From an uncultured Bacilli bacterium (GTDB taxonomy: Bacteria > Bacillota_I > Bacilli_A > RF39 > UBA660): 64,000 bases of DNA. The notes below the pieces were generated by a model. That model had not been told where the DNA came from. It searched no databases and saw only the letters and a list, made by a program, of their open reading frames with translations. Location: assembly GCA_934095825.1 (NCBI GenBank), contig CAKOKQ010000003.1:88948-152947 (forward strand), read 5' to 3'. This document shows positions 24,282 through 33,534 of this stretch, piece by piece (within the stretch, counting starts at the first letter, position 1; each line of letters opens with the position of its first letter). The position numbers and the translations under genes were made by a program.

Positions 24282-25132
24282 TTAACTTGGGTTTCCGCTT
24301 AGGAAAAGAAAAATTATTTAAATATATTAAAGACTTTGGGTTTGGGGAAAAAACTGGCATTGATTTAACAGGTGAGGCAACTGGGATTTTATTTAATCTA
24401 GATAAAGTTGGCAATGTCGAACTAGCAACCACCGCCTTTGGACAAGGAGTTTCCGTAACTCCCATTCAACAAGTTAGAAGTGTTTCCGCAGCCGTAAATG
24501 GCGGAACTTTATACCAACCTTATATTGTTAAAAAAGTTGAAAATGCCATATCTAAAGAAACTATTAGTGAAGTAAATCCTAAAGCTATCAGACAAGTTAT
24601 CACCGAAGAATCTTCTAAACTAGTGCGCTTTGCTCTGGAAAATGTTGTTGCTCATGGTTCCGGTCGTAATGCCTATATTGAAAATTACCGTATCGGTGGT
24701 AAGACTGGAACTGCTCAGAAAGTAAACAATGGTCGTTATATGGTGGGTAATTACATCTTATCATTTATAGGTTTCCTACCAGCCGATGATCCCGAAATCG
24801 TTTTATATGTTGCCATTGATAATCCCAAAGGCGTAACTCAATATGGTGGAGTAGTGGCTGCTCCTATTGCTAAAGCGATATTTTCCTCTTATATTGAACT
24901 AAATAATGTTAGTAAAAGTAAAGAAACTATCCCTAAAACCTATACTTGGCTTGATACTAAATATAGTATATTACCTAATGTCGTGGGAAAAACTATAAAA
25001 GAAGCTAATAGCATTTTAAAAAATTATAAAATAGAATATTCTGGAGAAGGGGACAAAGTTATCTACCAATCCCCCGAACCAGAATACTATGTCAGTGATG
25101 GTTCTACTGTCAAGTTAATGTTAGGCAATTGA
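24257..25132 (+). CDS. FtsI/SpoVD-type penicillin-binding protein, 3' part, after the mobile element
   Basis: Host coding sequence resumes at 24271. NPGFVNLGFRLGKEKLF completes the SCNPGF block broken at 17407. GGKTGTAQKVNNG holds the KTG motif of the active site. One PASTA domain (ILPNVVGKTIKEANSIL ... SDGSTVKLMLGN) forms the C-terminus, as in SpoVD, whose length (~645) matches the rejoined 635 residues. Alone it has no start codon of its own with a ribosome-binding site; the frame begins in element sequence. It is therefore silent unless the element excises. Transcription toward mraY (83 bp downstream) probably depends on a promoter near 25190. Confidence 0.9.
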   Translation: MTHSNPGFVNLGFRLGKEKLFKYIKDFGFGEKTGIDLTGEATGILFNLDKVGNVELATTAFGQGVSVTPIQQVRSVSAAVNGGTLYQPYIVKKVENAISKETISEVNPKAIRQVITEESSKLVRFALENVVAHGSGRNAYIENYRIGGKTGTAQKVNNGRYMVGNYILSFIGFLPADDPEIVLYVAIDNPKGVTQYGGVVAAPIAKAIFSSYIELNNVSKSKETIPKTYTWLDTKYSILPNVVGKTIKEANSILKNYKIEYSGEGDKVIYQSPEPEYYVSDGSTVKLMLGN

Positions 25133-25214
25133 CAAGTAAAGTGTAAATAAATTATAATTATAAACTGTGTTTACGAAATTTTATAGTATAATAGCTTTAA
25201 GGATGTGAAAAATT

Positions 25215-26207
25215 ATGTTAATATTAGCAAAAGCAGCCATGGCTTTAATGCTGGGCTTTGTTTTATCTATAATAACGGGTGTTATTTTAATACCTCTTTT
25301 AAGAAAATTACATTTTGGTCAAAGTGTAAGTTTAACTCTAGGTGAAAGACATTTAAAGAAAAATGGTACCCCCACAATTGGTGGTTTAATCTTTATTATT
25401 CCTACCATTATTAGTTTGTTACTTTTATGGTTCCGTGGTAGCATTGAAATGACTTCCAACTTAATGATAGTTTTATTTGTTTTTATCAGTTACGCTCTTT
25501 TAGGACTTGCTGATGACCTTTTAAAAATAGTATTTAAAAACAATAAAGGTTTAAGTATCATGTTTAAACTTTTAATGCAGACGGTAATTGCTTTAGTATT
25601 CTTCTATATTTTTATTCGTAATGGCGGGGTTCCGGAAATTAGAATTTCTGCTATTAACTTATATATTTATATGGGTTGGACTTATGGCTTATTTATTTTA
25701 TTTTTACTGGTTGGCTCTTCTAATGCCGTTAATATTACTGATGGTTTAGATGGTTTAGCAGGTGGTTTATCGGCAATTGCTTTTCTAGCTTATGGTCTTA
25801 TTGCTTGGAATACTACTTGGCTTGCTGGTTATCAAGAAATTGCTATTTTCTGTTTTGTTTTAATTGGAGCTCTTCTTGGCTTCTTAGTATTTAATACTCA
25901 CCCTGCTAAAGTATTTATGGGGGATACTGGATCCCTTGCCTTAGGTGGTTCTCTTGCAGCCATTGCTATTCTTACTCGTCATGAGTTATCACTTGCTGTT
26001 GTCGGTGGTGTCTTTGTTATTGAAACTTTATCTAGTCTAATTCAAATTATTGCTATTAGAAAATTTCATAAAAAAATATTTAAAATGGCTCCTTTACATC
26101 ATCATTTTGAAAAACTAGGTTGGGAAGAAAACGATATTGTAAAGATGTTCTGGATTGTTGGTTTAATCCTTGCTATGTTAATGATTACTTATAATGTATG
26201 GCTATAA
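25215..26207 (+). CDS. mraY: Phospho-N-acetylmuramoyl-pentapeptide-transferase MraY
   Basis: The 330-residue membrane enzyme attaches phospho-MurNAc-pentapeptide to undecaprenyl phosphate to make lipid I. About ten hydrophobic segments are visible. Signature blocks include LRKLHFGQ, KKNGTPTIGGLIF, GLADDLLK with the catalytic Asp pair, SNAVNITDGLDGLAGGL, KVFMGDTGSLALGG and MAPLHHHFEKLGWEE. Order and length match the family. It follows the interrupted PBP, as in the dcw cluster, and ends at a terminator. GGATGTGAAAAATT precedes the start. Confidence 0.97.
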   Translation: MLILAKAAMALMLGFVLSIITGVILIPLLRKLHFGQSVSLTLGERHLKKNGTPTIGGLIFIIPTIISLLLLWFRGSIEMTSNLMIVLFVFISYALLGLADDLLKIVFKNNKGLSIMFKLLMQTVIALVFFYIFIRNGGVPEIRISAINLYIYMGWTYGLFILFLLVGSSNAVNITDGLDGLAGGLSAIAFLAYGLIAWNTTWLAGYQEIAIFCFVLIGALLGFLVFNTHPAKVFMGDTGSLALGGSLAAIAILTRHELSLAVVGGVFVIETLSSLIQIIAIRKFHKKIFKMAPLHHHFEKLGWEENDIVKMFWIVGLILAMLMITYNVWL

Positions 26208-26228
26208 AGTACCTTTTGGTACTTTTTA
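26207..26228 (+). terminator. Intrinsic terminator of mraY
   Basis: AAAGTACC and GGTACTTT form an 8-bp stem with a TTTT loop and T-run, beginning at the mraY stop. Confidence 0.75.
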
Positions 26229-26234
26229 TTTAAC

Positions 26235-26300
26235 AAAAAAACCAGCTTTAAGCTGGCAAATAGAAAAGTAGATAAACAAAAACCCTGCAAACACAGGGAA
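26235..26300 (-). terminator. Two tandem minus-strand terminators after tRNA-Leu
   Basis: CCAGCTTTAAGCTGG (26242-26256) and CCCTG...CAGGG (26283-26298) are each followed on the minus strand by a T-run. Both lie downstream of the tRNA gene. Confidence 0.65.
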
Positions 26301-26310
26301 TAATTCAAAA

Positions 26311-26399
26311 TGGTGCCCGAGGCCGGACTTGAACCGGCACGAGGGTTAAATCTCGCAGGATTTTAAGTCCTGTGCGTCTACCTATTCCGCCACTCGGGC
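26311..26399 (-). tRNA. tRNA-Leu (anticodon UAA)
   Basis: A complete class II tRNA of 89 nt including an encoded CCA. The acceptor GCCCGAG pairs with CTCGGGC, the anticodon loop is CTTAAAA with anticodon TAA, a long variable arm follows (GCGAGATTTAACCCTCGT), and the T arm is GCCGGTTCAAGTCCGGC. Confidence 0.97.
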
Positions 26400-26527
26400 A
26401 AACACCGTCTTCTTTTTTTAAGACTTTTTTAGTATATCGCATAAATTTGACTTTGACAAGCACTTTTTAAGAAAATATTTACATTTGTAGCAGTTTTTAG
26501 GTATAATAATGTCGAAGGAGAAGATTT

Positions 26528-27106
26528 ATGAAAACAGAAGAGTATTTAAAGAAAATATATATAATGTTAATTATTGTATTAGTAATTTCTATTATGAGCT
26601 TACTAGTTGGCTTAGTAAATTATAGTAATACGAAAGGAACTACTACTAATAATAGTTCAACAAGCACTAATAATAATAATGGTTCTTCAACAAGTGATTA
26701 TGATGTATCAATGTTTAATGCCGTAAGTCTTAGTGATATTTTGAAATTTCTAGGAAAAAGCAATAAAGAAACCCATATTCTTTACTTAGGAAGAAGTACT
26801 TGCAGTGCCTGCGTTGCTTTCTTACCAAACTTACAAGCTACTCAAAAAGAAATGAATTTTACAACAGATTATCTAGATATTACCACTGTTGATACAACTA
26901 GTAATGAATTTAAGAAATTCGGTGAATTATTATCTAAAGAAATTACTCAAAGTGTTAATGGTGAAACCCAAACCGGTAAAATTTCAGAATTCTATGGTTA
27001 TACACCAATGATAATTGTTGTTAAGAATGGTGAGGCTGTTGATGCAATAGTCGGTTCATATTCTAAAGATAACCTACAAACTTTCTTGAAAAAATATATT
27101 GGTTAA
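26528..27106 (+). CDS. Membrane-anchored thioredoxin-like protein
   Basis: The 192-residue protein has an N-terminal membrane segment (IYIMLIIVLVISIMSLLVGL), a Thr/Asn/Ser-rich linker (35-60) and a thioredoxin-like domain with STCSACVAFLP (CxxC, near residue 95) and a later YTPMIIVVKNGE with the cis-Pro. It resembles the bacteriocin-accessory/TlpA-like group that exchanges disulfides outside the membrane. GGAGAAG precedes the ATG. It is a single gene closed by a terminator and may service the Cys-containing exported proteins of this genome. Confidence 0.8.
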   Translation: MKTEEYLKKIYIMLIIVLVISIMSLLVGLVNYSNTKGTTTNNSSTSTNNNNGSSTSDYDVSMFNAVSLSDILKFLGKSNKETHILYLGRSTCSACVAFLPNLQATQKEMNFTTDYLDITTVDTTSNEFKKFGELLSKEITQSVNGETQTGKISEFYGYTPMIIVVKNGEAVDAIVGSYSKDNLQTFLKKYIG

Positions 27107-27111
27107 TTTAA

Positions 27112-27140
27112 AAAAGTACTTTTGACAAGGTACTTTTTTT
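27112..27140 (+). terminator. Intrinsic terminator of the thioredoxin-like gene
   Basis: AAGTAC and GTACTT stem, followed by seven T. Confidence 0.65.
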
Positions 27141-27180
27141 AGTATATAGTAAGTTTATTAAAAAGGAGATATCGGTAGGT

Positions 27181-27469
27181 ATGAATATAGAAGATAAAAG
27201 AAAAGAATTTAAAAATCTTTTTAGAAAATTTTGATAAAGAAACTATAGCTAATATTGATTATAATAATCTTCAAGGTATTATGATATATCTACATAAAAA
27301 TGAAATTTATTATCTTAAAGATTTATTAATATCTTCTTTTGATTTATTTTTATTACCCAATACTACTTTTATTCAGCAATTTGAAAAATTAAAAATAAAA
27401 TTAGGTAGTGATTATGTGGAAAAATTGGCTAGTGATGAAGGTTTAATAGATATAATGTATGAAGATTAA
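27181..27469 (+). pseudogene. Small hypothetical gene with homopolymer frameshift
   Basis: From ATG 27181 the frame reads MNIEDKRKEFKNL and then stops. With one T fewer in the run of five T near 27220 it continues into LENFDKETIANIDYNNLQ and on to the end at 27469, about 95 residues. AAGGAG lies upstream. The downstream part alone can start at 27281. It has no recognisable domain. Either the gene is inactivated or the run length is a sequencing error. Confidence 0.55.
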
Positions 27470-27625
27470 TAAAAAAAGCTATCTAAAAATACCCGATTTA
27501 AAAATTAACAAAATTCTAAAACTTTTACTTACATAAAAAAATTATTTGTGTTACAATTCATATTGCCTGTGAAAATTTACGCTTATCTTAGGCGTTTTTT
27601 TCTTGGCTTGAAAGGGTTTATTTAT

Positions 27626-29611
27626 ATGAAAAAAGAATTTGATTTAGGTCATGATAATATTAATAAATTGCTCATGAGTTTTGCTATTCCTTGTGTTATT
27701 TCTATGCTTATTAACTCCGTTTATAATATTGTTGACCAAATATTTATTGGTAAAGGAGTAGGAACCTTAGGAAACGCTGCTACTAATGTTATATTTCCTT
27801 TAGTTATTTTAGCAAATGCGATTGCGGGTCTTATTGGTAATGGAGCAGCCGCCAATCTATCCTTAAAACTCGGCGAGAAAAAAGAGAATGAAGCTAAAGC
27901 TTCCATCGGTTCATCAATTACCTTAACCTTCATTGTATCTATTTTATTTGCCATTTTAGCTTATATTTTCTTACCAAAATTAGTTTATATGTTTGGCTGT
28001 ACAGAAAATGTCTATAGTTATGCCCTAAGCTATGGTCGCATCATTTTAATCGGCGCTCCCTTTATGATAATTTATTCCGTGTTATCAAGTATTATCAGGG
28101 CAGATGGCAATCCTAAGTATTCAATGATTATGTTGGTTGTGGGAGCAATTATTAATATTATTTTAGATCCAATCTTTATCTTTGGCTTTAACATGGGTGT
28201 CTTTGGGGGAGGTCTTGCAACTGTTATTGGTCAAGTTATATCCTTTATTATCGCCTTATGTTACTTACCGAAGATTAAAAGTGTTAAACTAGAAAGAAAA
28301 GATTTTAAGATTGATAAAAGTATTACGAGAACTCTGTCACTAGGACTTTCTAGTTTCATTACCCAAACTACTATTTTAGTTTTATTTGTTTTCATGAATA
28401 ATATGATGACTAAATTTGGAGCCTTAAGTAAATATGGAGCTGATATCCCGTTATCCGTTTATGGAGTAATTTCCAAAATAAATAGTTTGTATATTTCCTT
28501 TGTTTTAGGAGTTAGTATTGGAGCTCAACCCATTATTGGATTTAATTACGGTGCTGGTAACTTAAAACGCGTTAAAGAAACATTAAGAAAAGTCTTAATG
28601 ATAAACTTTGCAGTTGGGATTATTTTTAACTTAGTATTTGTTTTATTTCCCGAACAAATTGCAGGCATATTTATCAGCAGTGAAGATGCAAGTTACACCT
28701 TATTTATGGAGTTTGCTACCCTTATGTGTCATAGTTTTTTATTAGTTTGTGCTCTAAATGCTATGGAAATGACAACTTCCATTGTTGTCCAGTCGCTAGG
28801 AAATGTTTTACTTGCAACCGCTGTTTCATTTATTAGACAAATTATTCTCTTTATACCTCTAGCCATCCTTTTAAGTATTGGCTTTAATAAAGGATTAAAT
28901 GGTATTTTATATGCGGGTTGTCTTGCAGATAGCATAACTTTCATCATCGCTGGTCTTATCTTTATTAGGGAATATAAAAAATTAGGAAAGTTTAGTAATG
29001 AAACTAATCATACTAAGAACATAGAGGAACAAGATACCGTTATTCCCAAAACTTATCAGGGCAAAAAAATTGTTATTACCATCTCCCGTGAATACGGTTC
29101 CGGTGGGCGCTATGTCGGTGAATTATTAGCTAAAAATCTAGGCATTCCTTTTTACGATAAAGACCTTATAATTTTAAGTGCTAAAGAAAGTGGTTTGGCT
29201 CCAAAATATGTTAAAGAAAATGAGCAAACCTTAGACGGCCCTCAAACTAATGATGACTTACTATTCATTGCTACCACTAAAGTTATTGAAAAACTCTATA
29301 GAACCGGCTCTTGTATCATCGTTGGTCGTTGTGGTAACTACATTTTAAAAGATAAAAAAGATGTTTTAAAAATTTATCTTTATAGTAGTATGGAAGATAA
29401 AATTAATCGTGTAACTAAATATTATCATATTGCTTCCCATAAAGCTGTTAGTACTATTAACAAGGTAAACAAAGATCGTAAGAAACATTATAAATATTAT
29501 ACAAATACGAACTTAGATGACCTTAATAACTATGATTTAATCCTAGATGTTAGTAAGTTTGGTGTCGAAAAAACCGCCGAAATTATTAGTAATATAGTAA
29601 AAAATAATTAG
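27626..29611 (+). CDS. MATE-family transporter fused to a cytidylate-kinase-like domain
   Basis: Residues 1-450 are a MATE multidrug/cation antiporter with about 12 membrane segments (FAIPCVISMLINSVYNIVDQ, GVSIGAQPIIGFNYGAGN). From about 470 a cytosolic domain follows: IVITISREYGSGGRYVGELL, IPFYDKDLI, SCIIVGRCGNYIL, KINRVTKYYHI, RKKHYKYYTN. This is the cytidylate-kinase-like family (AAA_33/CMK-like) with a P-loop-like GSGG. In many Firmicutes these are separate neighbouring proteins; here they are one chain of 661 residues. The start at 27626 follows AAAGGG; an upstream GTG at 27548 would add 26 residues. The kinase substrate is unknown. Confidence 0.85.
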   Translation: MKKEFDLGHDNINKLLMSFAIPCVISMLINSVYNIVDQIFIGKGVGTLGNAATNVIFPLVILANAIAGLIGNGAAANLSLKLGEKKENEAKASIGSSITLTFIVSILFAILAYIFLPKLVYMFGCTENVYSYALSYGRIILIGAPFMIIYSVLSSIIRADGNPKYSMIMLVVGAIINIILDPIFIFGFNMGVFGGGLATVIGQVISFIIALCYLPKIKSVKLERKDFKIDKSITRTLSLGLSSFITQTTILVLFVFMNNMMTKFGALSKYGADIPLSVYGVISKINSLYISFVLGVSIGAQPIIGFNYGAGNLKRVKETLRKVLMINFAVGIIFNLVFVLFPEQIAGIFISSEDASYTLFMEFATLMCHSFLLVCALNAMEMTTSIVVQSLGNVLLATAVSFIRQIILFIPLAILLSIGFNKGLNGILYAGCLADSITFIIAGLIFIREYKKLGKFSNETNHTKNIEEQDTVIPKTYQGKKIVITISREYGSGGRYVGELLAKNLGIPFYDKDLIILSAKESGLAPKYVKENEQTLDGPQTNDDLLFIATTKVIEKLYRTGSCIIVGRCGNYILKDKKDVLKIYLYSSMEDKINRVTKYYHIASHKAVSTINKVNKDRKKHYKYYTNTNLDDLNNYDLILDVSKFGVEKTAEIISNIVKNN

Positions 29612-29639
29612 TAAAAATACTCTAAGAAAATACCAGTTT

Positions 29640-29663
29640 AAAGAAGAGAAATCTTCTTTTTTT
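29640..29663 (+). terminator. Intrinsic terminator of the MATE-kinase gene
   Basis: AAAGAAGA and TCTTCTTT stem with a GAAA loop and T-run. Confidence 0.75.
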
Positions 29664-29765
29664 AGTATATAAAGAATTATGAAGAGTTTAAAATTAGATT
29701 TTGGTTGACTTTAAAGAAATTAAATATTATCATATCTTTACAAACAAAAAAAGGAATAACAATAT

Positions 29766-30608
29766 ATGAAAAAAGAATTAATAGAGAAGGTTAACTTAGA
29801 AAAAAAACAATATGAAACCTTGATATTAAATGCTAATAAAGAAGTTATAAATATAGAAAATAGATTACAAAGACTTGAAGATGGTACTGATGATGCCAGA
29901 CTCAGAGAGGTTTTAAAAAGCATAAGTACGATAAAGTGTACAATAAGTGGTCTTTTGTTTTTGCATGATGATTTAACTAGAAGTCTTAAAGATTTAGAAG
30001 ATCATAAATATTCTAATAATGATGATAAAACTTTTTATATCAAAATTAAGAATAACCTTAAAGTAAATGAACAAGAATTGCGTAAAAGTTATAAAACTTA
30101 TTACCAATTATTAAGAGAAAAATTAGAAATTAATTGTACCAATATTGGAAAAAAACGCGAGTTAAAAGAACAATTAAACCATGCTAAAACCAATGCTTCT
30201 AAGTTAACGGAAGCTGAATTTATTAAAGAATTAGTGCGTATTTTTCATAATAATAGTTTTAGTAACTTATACGATTCTAAAGAAAATACCCTAAATTATT
30301 CCCTTGGTCAGATTTTTCTTATAAAGTATGCCATTACCCAACTTAGTCAGTACTGTGATTTCTACGATTTTACTCCCAATATGTTAAGACAGATAAGAAT
30401 ATTAGATGACTATACTTTTAAACCCAGTGGTAAAAATTTAAGCTATAAAGACTTTATTTCCTCTTTAGAAAATGGTAACTTACATCTTTGTGATTTTAAC
30501 AATCCCATCATTTCTTATGAGGGAGCCCTAAAGTTATATAAGCGTCTAACATTTACCTTTTTCTTGCCCAAACAAGCCGCTTATGTATTCAAAAAATCAT
30601 TAAAATAG
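29766..30608 (+). CDS. Coiled-coil hypothetical protein, 280 residues
   Basis: Residues 1-150 are strongly helical and heptad-like (EKVNLEKKQYETLILNANKE, IENRLQRLEDG, REKLEINCTNIGKKRELKEQ), consistent with coiled coils. The C-terminal ~110 residues form a different domain (YSLGQIFLIKYAITQLSQYC, PNMLRQIRILDDYTFKPSGK). No signal peptide or membrane segment is visible. AAAAAAGGAATAAC precedes the ATG. I do not recognise the family. It stands alone between two terminated genes. Confidence 0.6.
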   Translation: MKKELIEKVNLEKKQYETLILNANKEVINIENRLQRLEDGTDDARLREVLKSISTIKCTISGLLFLHDDLTRSLKDLEDHKYSNNDDKTFYIKIKNNLKVNEQELRKSYKTYYQLLREKLEINCTNIGKKRELKEQLNHAKTNASKLTEAEFIKELVRIFHNNSFSNLYDSKENTLNYSLGQIFLIKYAITQLSQYCDFYDFTPNMLRQIRILDDYTFKPSGKNLSYKDFISSLENGNLHLCDFNNPIISYEGALKLYKRLTFTFFLPKQAAYVFKKSLK

Positions 30609-30716
30609 GTTGGAATATACCTCTTTTTTTGATATAATGTATTTTGTTTGTAGCCTCTTTATTTAAACTAAAAAATTTAAAAATAAAAAACAAAAAAAGG
30701 AAGTTGATTATATTAT

Positions 30717-32351
30717 ATGAGTAAAATAAAAATTATGGGCCTTGGTGGCCTTAGTGAAACTGGTAAAAATACCTATGTAGTCGAAGTAGACAACTCTATC
30801 TTCATCTTAGATTGTGGTTTGAAATTTGCTACGGAAAATTTATATGGAATAGATTATATTATTCCCGATTTTGAATATTTAGTCAAAAATAAAAAGAAAG
30901 TTAAGGGATTATTTTTAACACATGGACATTATGAAAACATGGGTGCTACAAATGATTTAGTTAGAATGATTCCTAATTTAAAAGTTTATTGTACTAAATT
31001 TACAAAGTATATTTTAGAATCTGATGGTTTAAATCCTAAAAATATTGTCGAGATTGAACCACATAAAAAATTGAACTTTAGAGATGTTAGCATTTTTCCC
31101 ATTAGCGTTTCTCATTCAACCCCAGATGCTGTAATGTATGTTATTAATACGAAAGATGGCGCTATCTGTTATACAGGTGATTTTATTATCGACCCATTAA
31201 TGCGCGGTGCTTACGATATGGATTTAGGGAAAATTGCTTATGTTGGTAAAAAAGGCGTTTTAGCACTTTTACAAGAATCATCATTTTCAGAAAAAAGTGG
31301 ACATACTTCACCAAATCATCGTTTAGTAGGAGTATTCAAAGAAGCTATTAGCCATACTAAAAATCGTTTGATGTTCTTAGTCTTACCAACTCATCTTTAT
31401 ACTATTCAAGAAATTTTTGAGGCTGCTAAAAATACCCACCGCAAAATTGTTGTTATGGGTAAACAATTACAAAATCTAATTGATATGTCAATTAAAGAAA
31501 AATACTTAGAAGTTCAAGAAGGTTTACTTGGCGACTTATCAAATATTGATGATAAAGATGCCATTATTTTAATGGCTGATAGCAAGCAAAATCCTTATGC
31601 TTGTATTAGTAAAGTATTAAGTGGGTATGATAAATTTATTCATTTAAAAGAGACTGATACCATTGTCTTTGCAGAACCAAGATATGATGAAAACGAAAAA
31701 TTGTTAGTAAAAATTGAAAATGATTTAGCCATGCATGGCTGTGAAATAGTTTCTATTCCTAAGGGTAAAACAATCTTACATCATGCTTCTAAAGAAGATT
31801 TAATGTTAATGATTAAATTATTAAATCCTAAATACTATATGCCAGTTAAGGGTGAGTATCGTTACATGGTAAATAATGCTGATCTTGCTAGTAGTTTAGG
31901 TATTCCCGATAGCAATATTTTATTAAAACAAAATGGGGATATTGTGGAAATTAATAATGGCGTTTTACAAGATAACTTTAAAAATATTAAAATTAATGAT
32001 GTTTTAATTGATGGCAAGAGTAATGATGATGTTGGCGACTTAGTTATTAAAGATCGTCAAATGTTAAGTGAAAATGGTATTGTCTTAATATCCGCTACTA
32101 TCTCTAAAAAAACTAGAGAAATCTTAGTTGGACCTGAAGTTACAACCAGAGGATTTATCTACATTAAAGATAGTAAAGATATGATAAATGAAATTAAAAA
32201 TATTTCGTTAGATGTTATTACTAGAAATATAACGGATAGATATGTAGAATATACCAAGATTAAGACAGAAATTAGAGAAGAATTAGGTAAGTATTTATAT
32301 AACGAAACCGAATGCAAGCCTATGATTATAGCTGTAATTCAAGAAGTGTAG
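30717..32351 (+). CDS. Ribonuclease J-family protein with degenerate metal site
   Basis: The 544-residue protein has the RNase J layout: metallo-beta-lactamase domain, beta-CASP domain (LALLQESSFSEKSGHTSPNH, FLVLPTHLYTIQEIFEAAKN) and C-terminal domain (GFIYIKDSKDMINEIKNISL). RNase J processes and decays RNA. The metal-binding HGHEDH is HGHYEN here, and the later PxHGE reads PVKGEYRY, so several zinc ligands are lost; VSHSTPDAV and TGDFIID remain. This resembles, and goes further than, the loss seen in RNase J2, so it is probably a partner subunit of a true RNase J1 encoded elsewhere. Its starting context is AAAAAGGAAG. Confidence 0.85.
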   Translation: MSKIKIMGLGGLSETGKNTYVVEVDNSIFILDCGLKFATENLYGIDYIIPDFEYLVKNKKKVKGLFLTHGHYENMGATNDLVRMIPNLKVYCTKFTKYILESDGLNPKNIVEIEPHKKLNFRDVSIFPISVSHSTPDAVMYVINTKDGAICYTGDFIIDPLMRGAYDMDLGKIAYVGKKGVLALLQESSFSEKSGHTSPNHRLVGVFKEAISHTKNRLMFLVLPTHLYTIQEIFEAAKNTHRKIVVMGKQLQNLIDMSIKEKYLEVQEGLLGDLSNIDDKDAIILMADSKQNPYACISKVLSGYDKFIHLKETDTIVFAEPRYDENEKLLVKIENDLAMHGCEIVSIPKGKTILHHASKEDLMLMIKLLNPKYYMPVKGEYRYMVNNADLASSLGIPDSNILLKQNGDIVEINNGVLQDNFKNIKINDVLIDGKSNDDVGDLVIKDRQMLSENGIVLISATISKKTREILVGPEVTTRGFIYIKDSKDMINEIKNISLDVITRNITDRYVEYTKIKTEIREELGKYLYNETECKPMIIAVIQEV

Positions 32352-32436
32352 AAGATTTTCTATGCTTTTTTAATAGATATTCAGTAGATATAAAATAAAA
32401 TAAATTGTATAATTATTTTAATGAAAGGAAGTATAT

Positions 32437-33534
32437 ATGAATTATATAATAATTGGATTACTGGGTGTTGTTATAGTTCTGTTAATAGTTGTAATAATAG
32501 GTAAAAAAAGAAATAATAATAGTGATATAGTGGAAAGACTAGGTAAAATGGAAACTAAACTTACTAAAGATATTTTAGATTTTAAGTATGATTTTAGTAA
32601 GGGGTTAAATGATGATTTTAAGTCTTTAAATAATGAGATTACGAGTAATTTATTAAAGATAAATGAAAGAGTTAACCTTAATTTAGATGAAAATTTTAAA
32701 GAAACTAATAAAACTTTTACTAACATTTTAGAAAGATTAAGTAAAATAGACGAGGCTCAAAAAAGAATTGATAATTTAAGTAGTGATATTATTGCCTTAC
32801 AGGGAGTTTTAACAGATAAAAAAACAAGAGGCATTTACGGAGAAGTTAGTCTAAATTATATTCTAAGTAGCATCTTTGGAGAAGGTAACAAAGAAATCTA
32901 TCAGCTTCAATACACTTTAAGTAATGGCTATATTGCTGATTCCATTATCTTTGCCCCCGAACCTCTTGGGCACATTTGTATTGATAGTAAATTTCCTTTG
33001 GAAAATTATCAGAAGATGGTGGACCGTAAAGTTAGTATTGATTTAAGAAATATGTATGCTAAAAACTTTAGAAGTGATGTCAAGAAACATATTGATGCCA
33101 TTAAAGATAAGTATATTATTAAAGGTGAAACTAGTTATCAAGCAATAATGTTTTTACCAGCCGAAGCAATATTTGCAGAGATTAATGCTTATTATCCTGA
33201 ACTAGTATCATATGCTTATAAAAATAATGTCTTTATAACATCACCAACAACTTTAGTTAGCACTCTATCAACAATAAGTATGATTTTGCAAAACATGAAA
33301 AGAGATAAATATGCTAAAGTTATTGCTAGCGAACTATCCCGACTTAGTGATGAATTTCAAAAGTATCGTGTGCGTTGGGATAAATTATCTAAAAATATCG
33401 ATGCCGTATCCAAAGATGTCAAAGATATTAATATAACCACAGATAAAATAACCTCAAGGTTTGCTAAAGTTAACGAAGTTAATTTAAAAGGACTAGAAAA
33501 TAAGGAAGGTGAGTACTGTGACTTCGAAAAGTAA
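32437..33534 (+). CDS. rmuC: RmuC-family DNA recombination protein
   Basis: The 365-residue protein has an N-terminal membrane helix (YIIIGLLGVVIVLLIVVIIG), a coiled-coil region (about 30-125) and the RmuC nuclease-like domain: LTDKKTRGIYGEVSLNYILS, CIDSKFPLENYQKM with PD-(D/E)xK-like D...K, IMFLPAEAIFAEIN and ITSPTTLVSTL. RmuC limits inversion at short inverted repeats in E. coli, a relevant partner in a genome with invertible segments, though any link is speculation. AAAGGAAG precedes the ATG. It overlaps the next gene by about 17 bp. Confidence 0.9.
   Translation: MNYIIIGLLGVVIVLLIVVIIGKKRNNNSDIVERLGKMETKLTKDILDFKYDFSKGLNDDFKSLNNEITSNLLKINERVNLNLDENFKETNKTFTNILERLSKIDEAQKRIDNLSSDIIALQGVLTDKKTRGIYGEVSLNYILSSIFGEGNKEIYQLQYTLSNGYIADSIIFAPEPLGHICIDSKFPLENYQKMVDRKVSIDLRNMYAKNFRSDVKKHIDAIKDKYIIKGETSYQAIMFLPAEAIFAEINAYYPELVSYAYKNNVFITSPTTLVSTLSTISMILQNMKRDKYAKVIASELSRLSDEFQKYRVRWDKLSKNIDAVSKDVKDINITTDKITSRFAKVNEVNLKGLENKEGEYCDFEK

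Noticed and set aside
24257..25132. The 3' PBP part as an independent PASTA protein gene
   Set aside because: No ribosome-binding site or promoter precedes it, its first codons are element sequence, and the frame rejoins the upstream part exactly.
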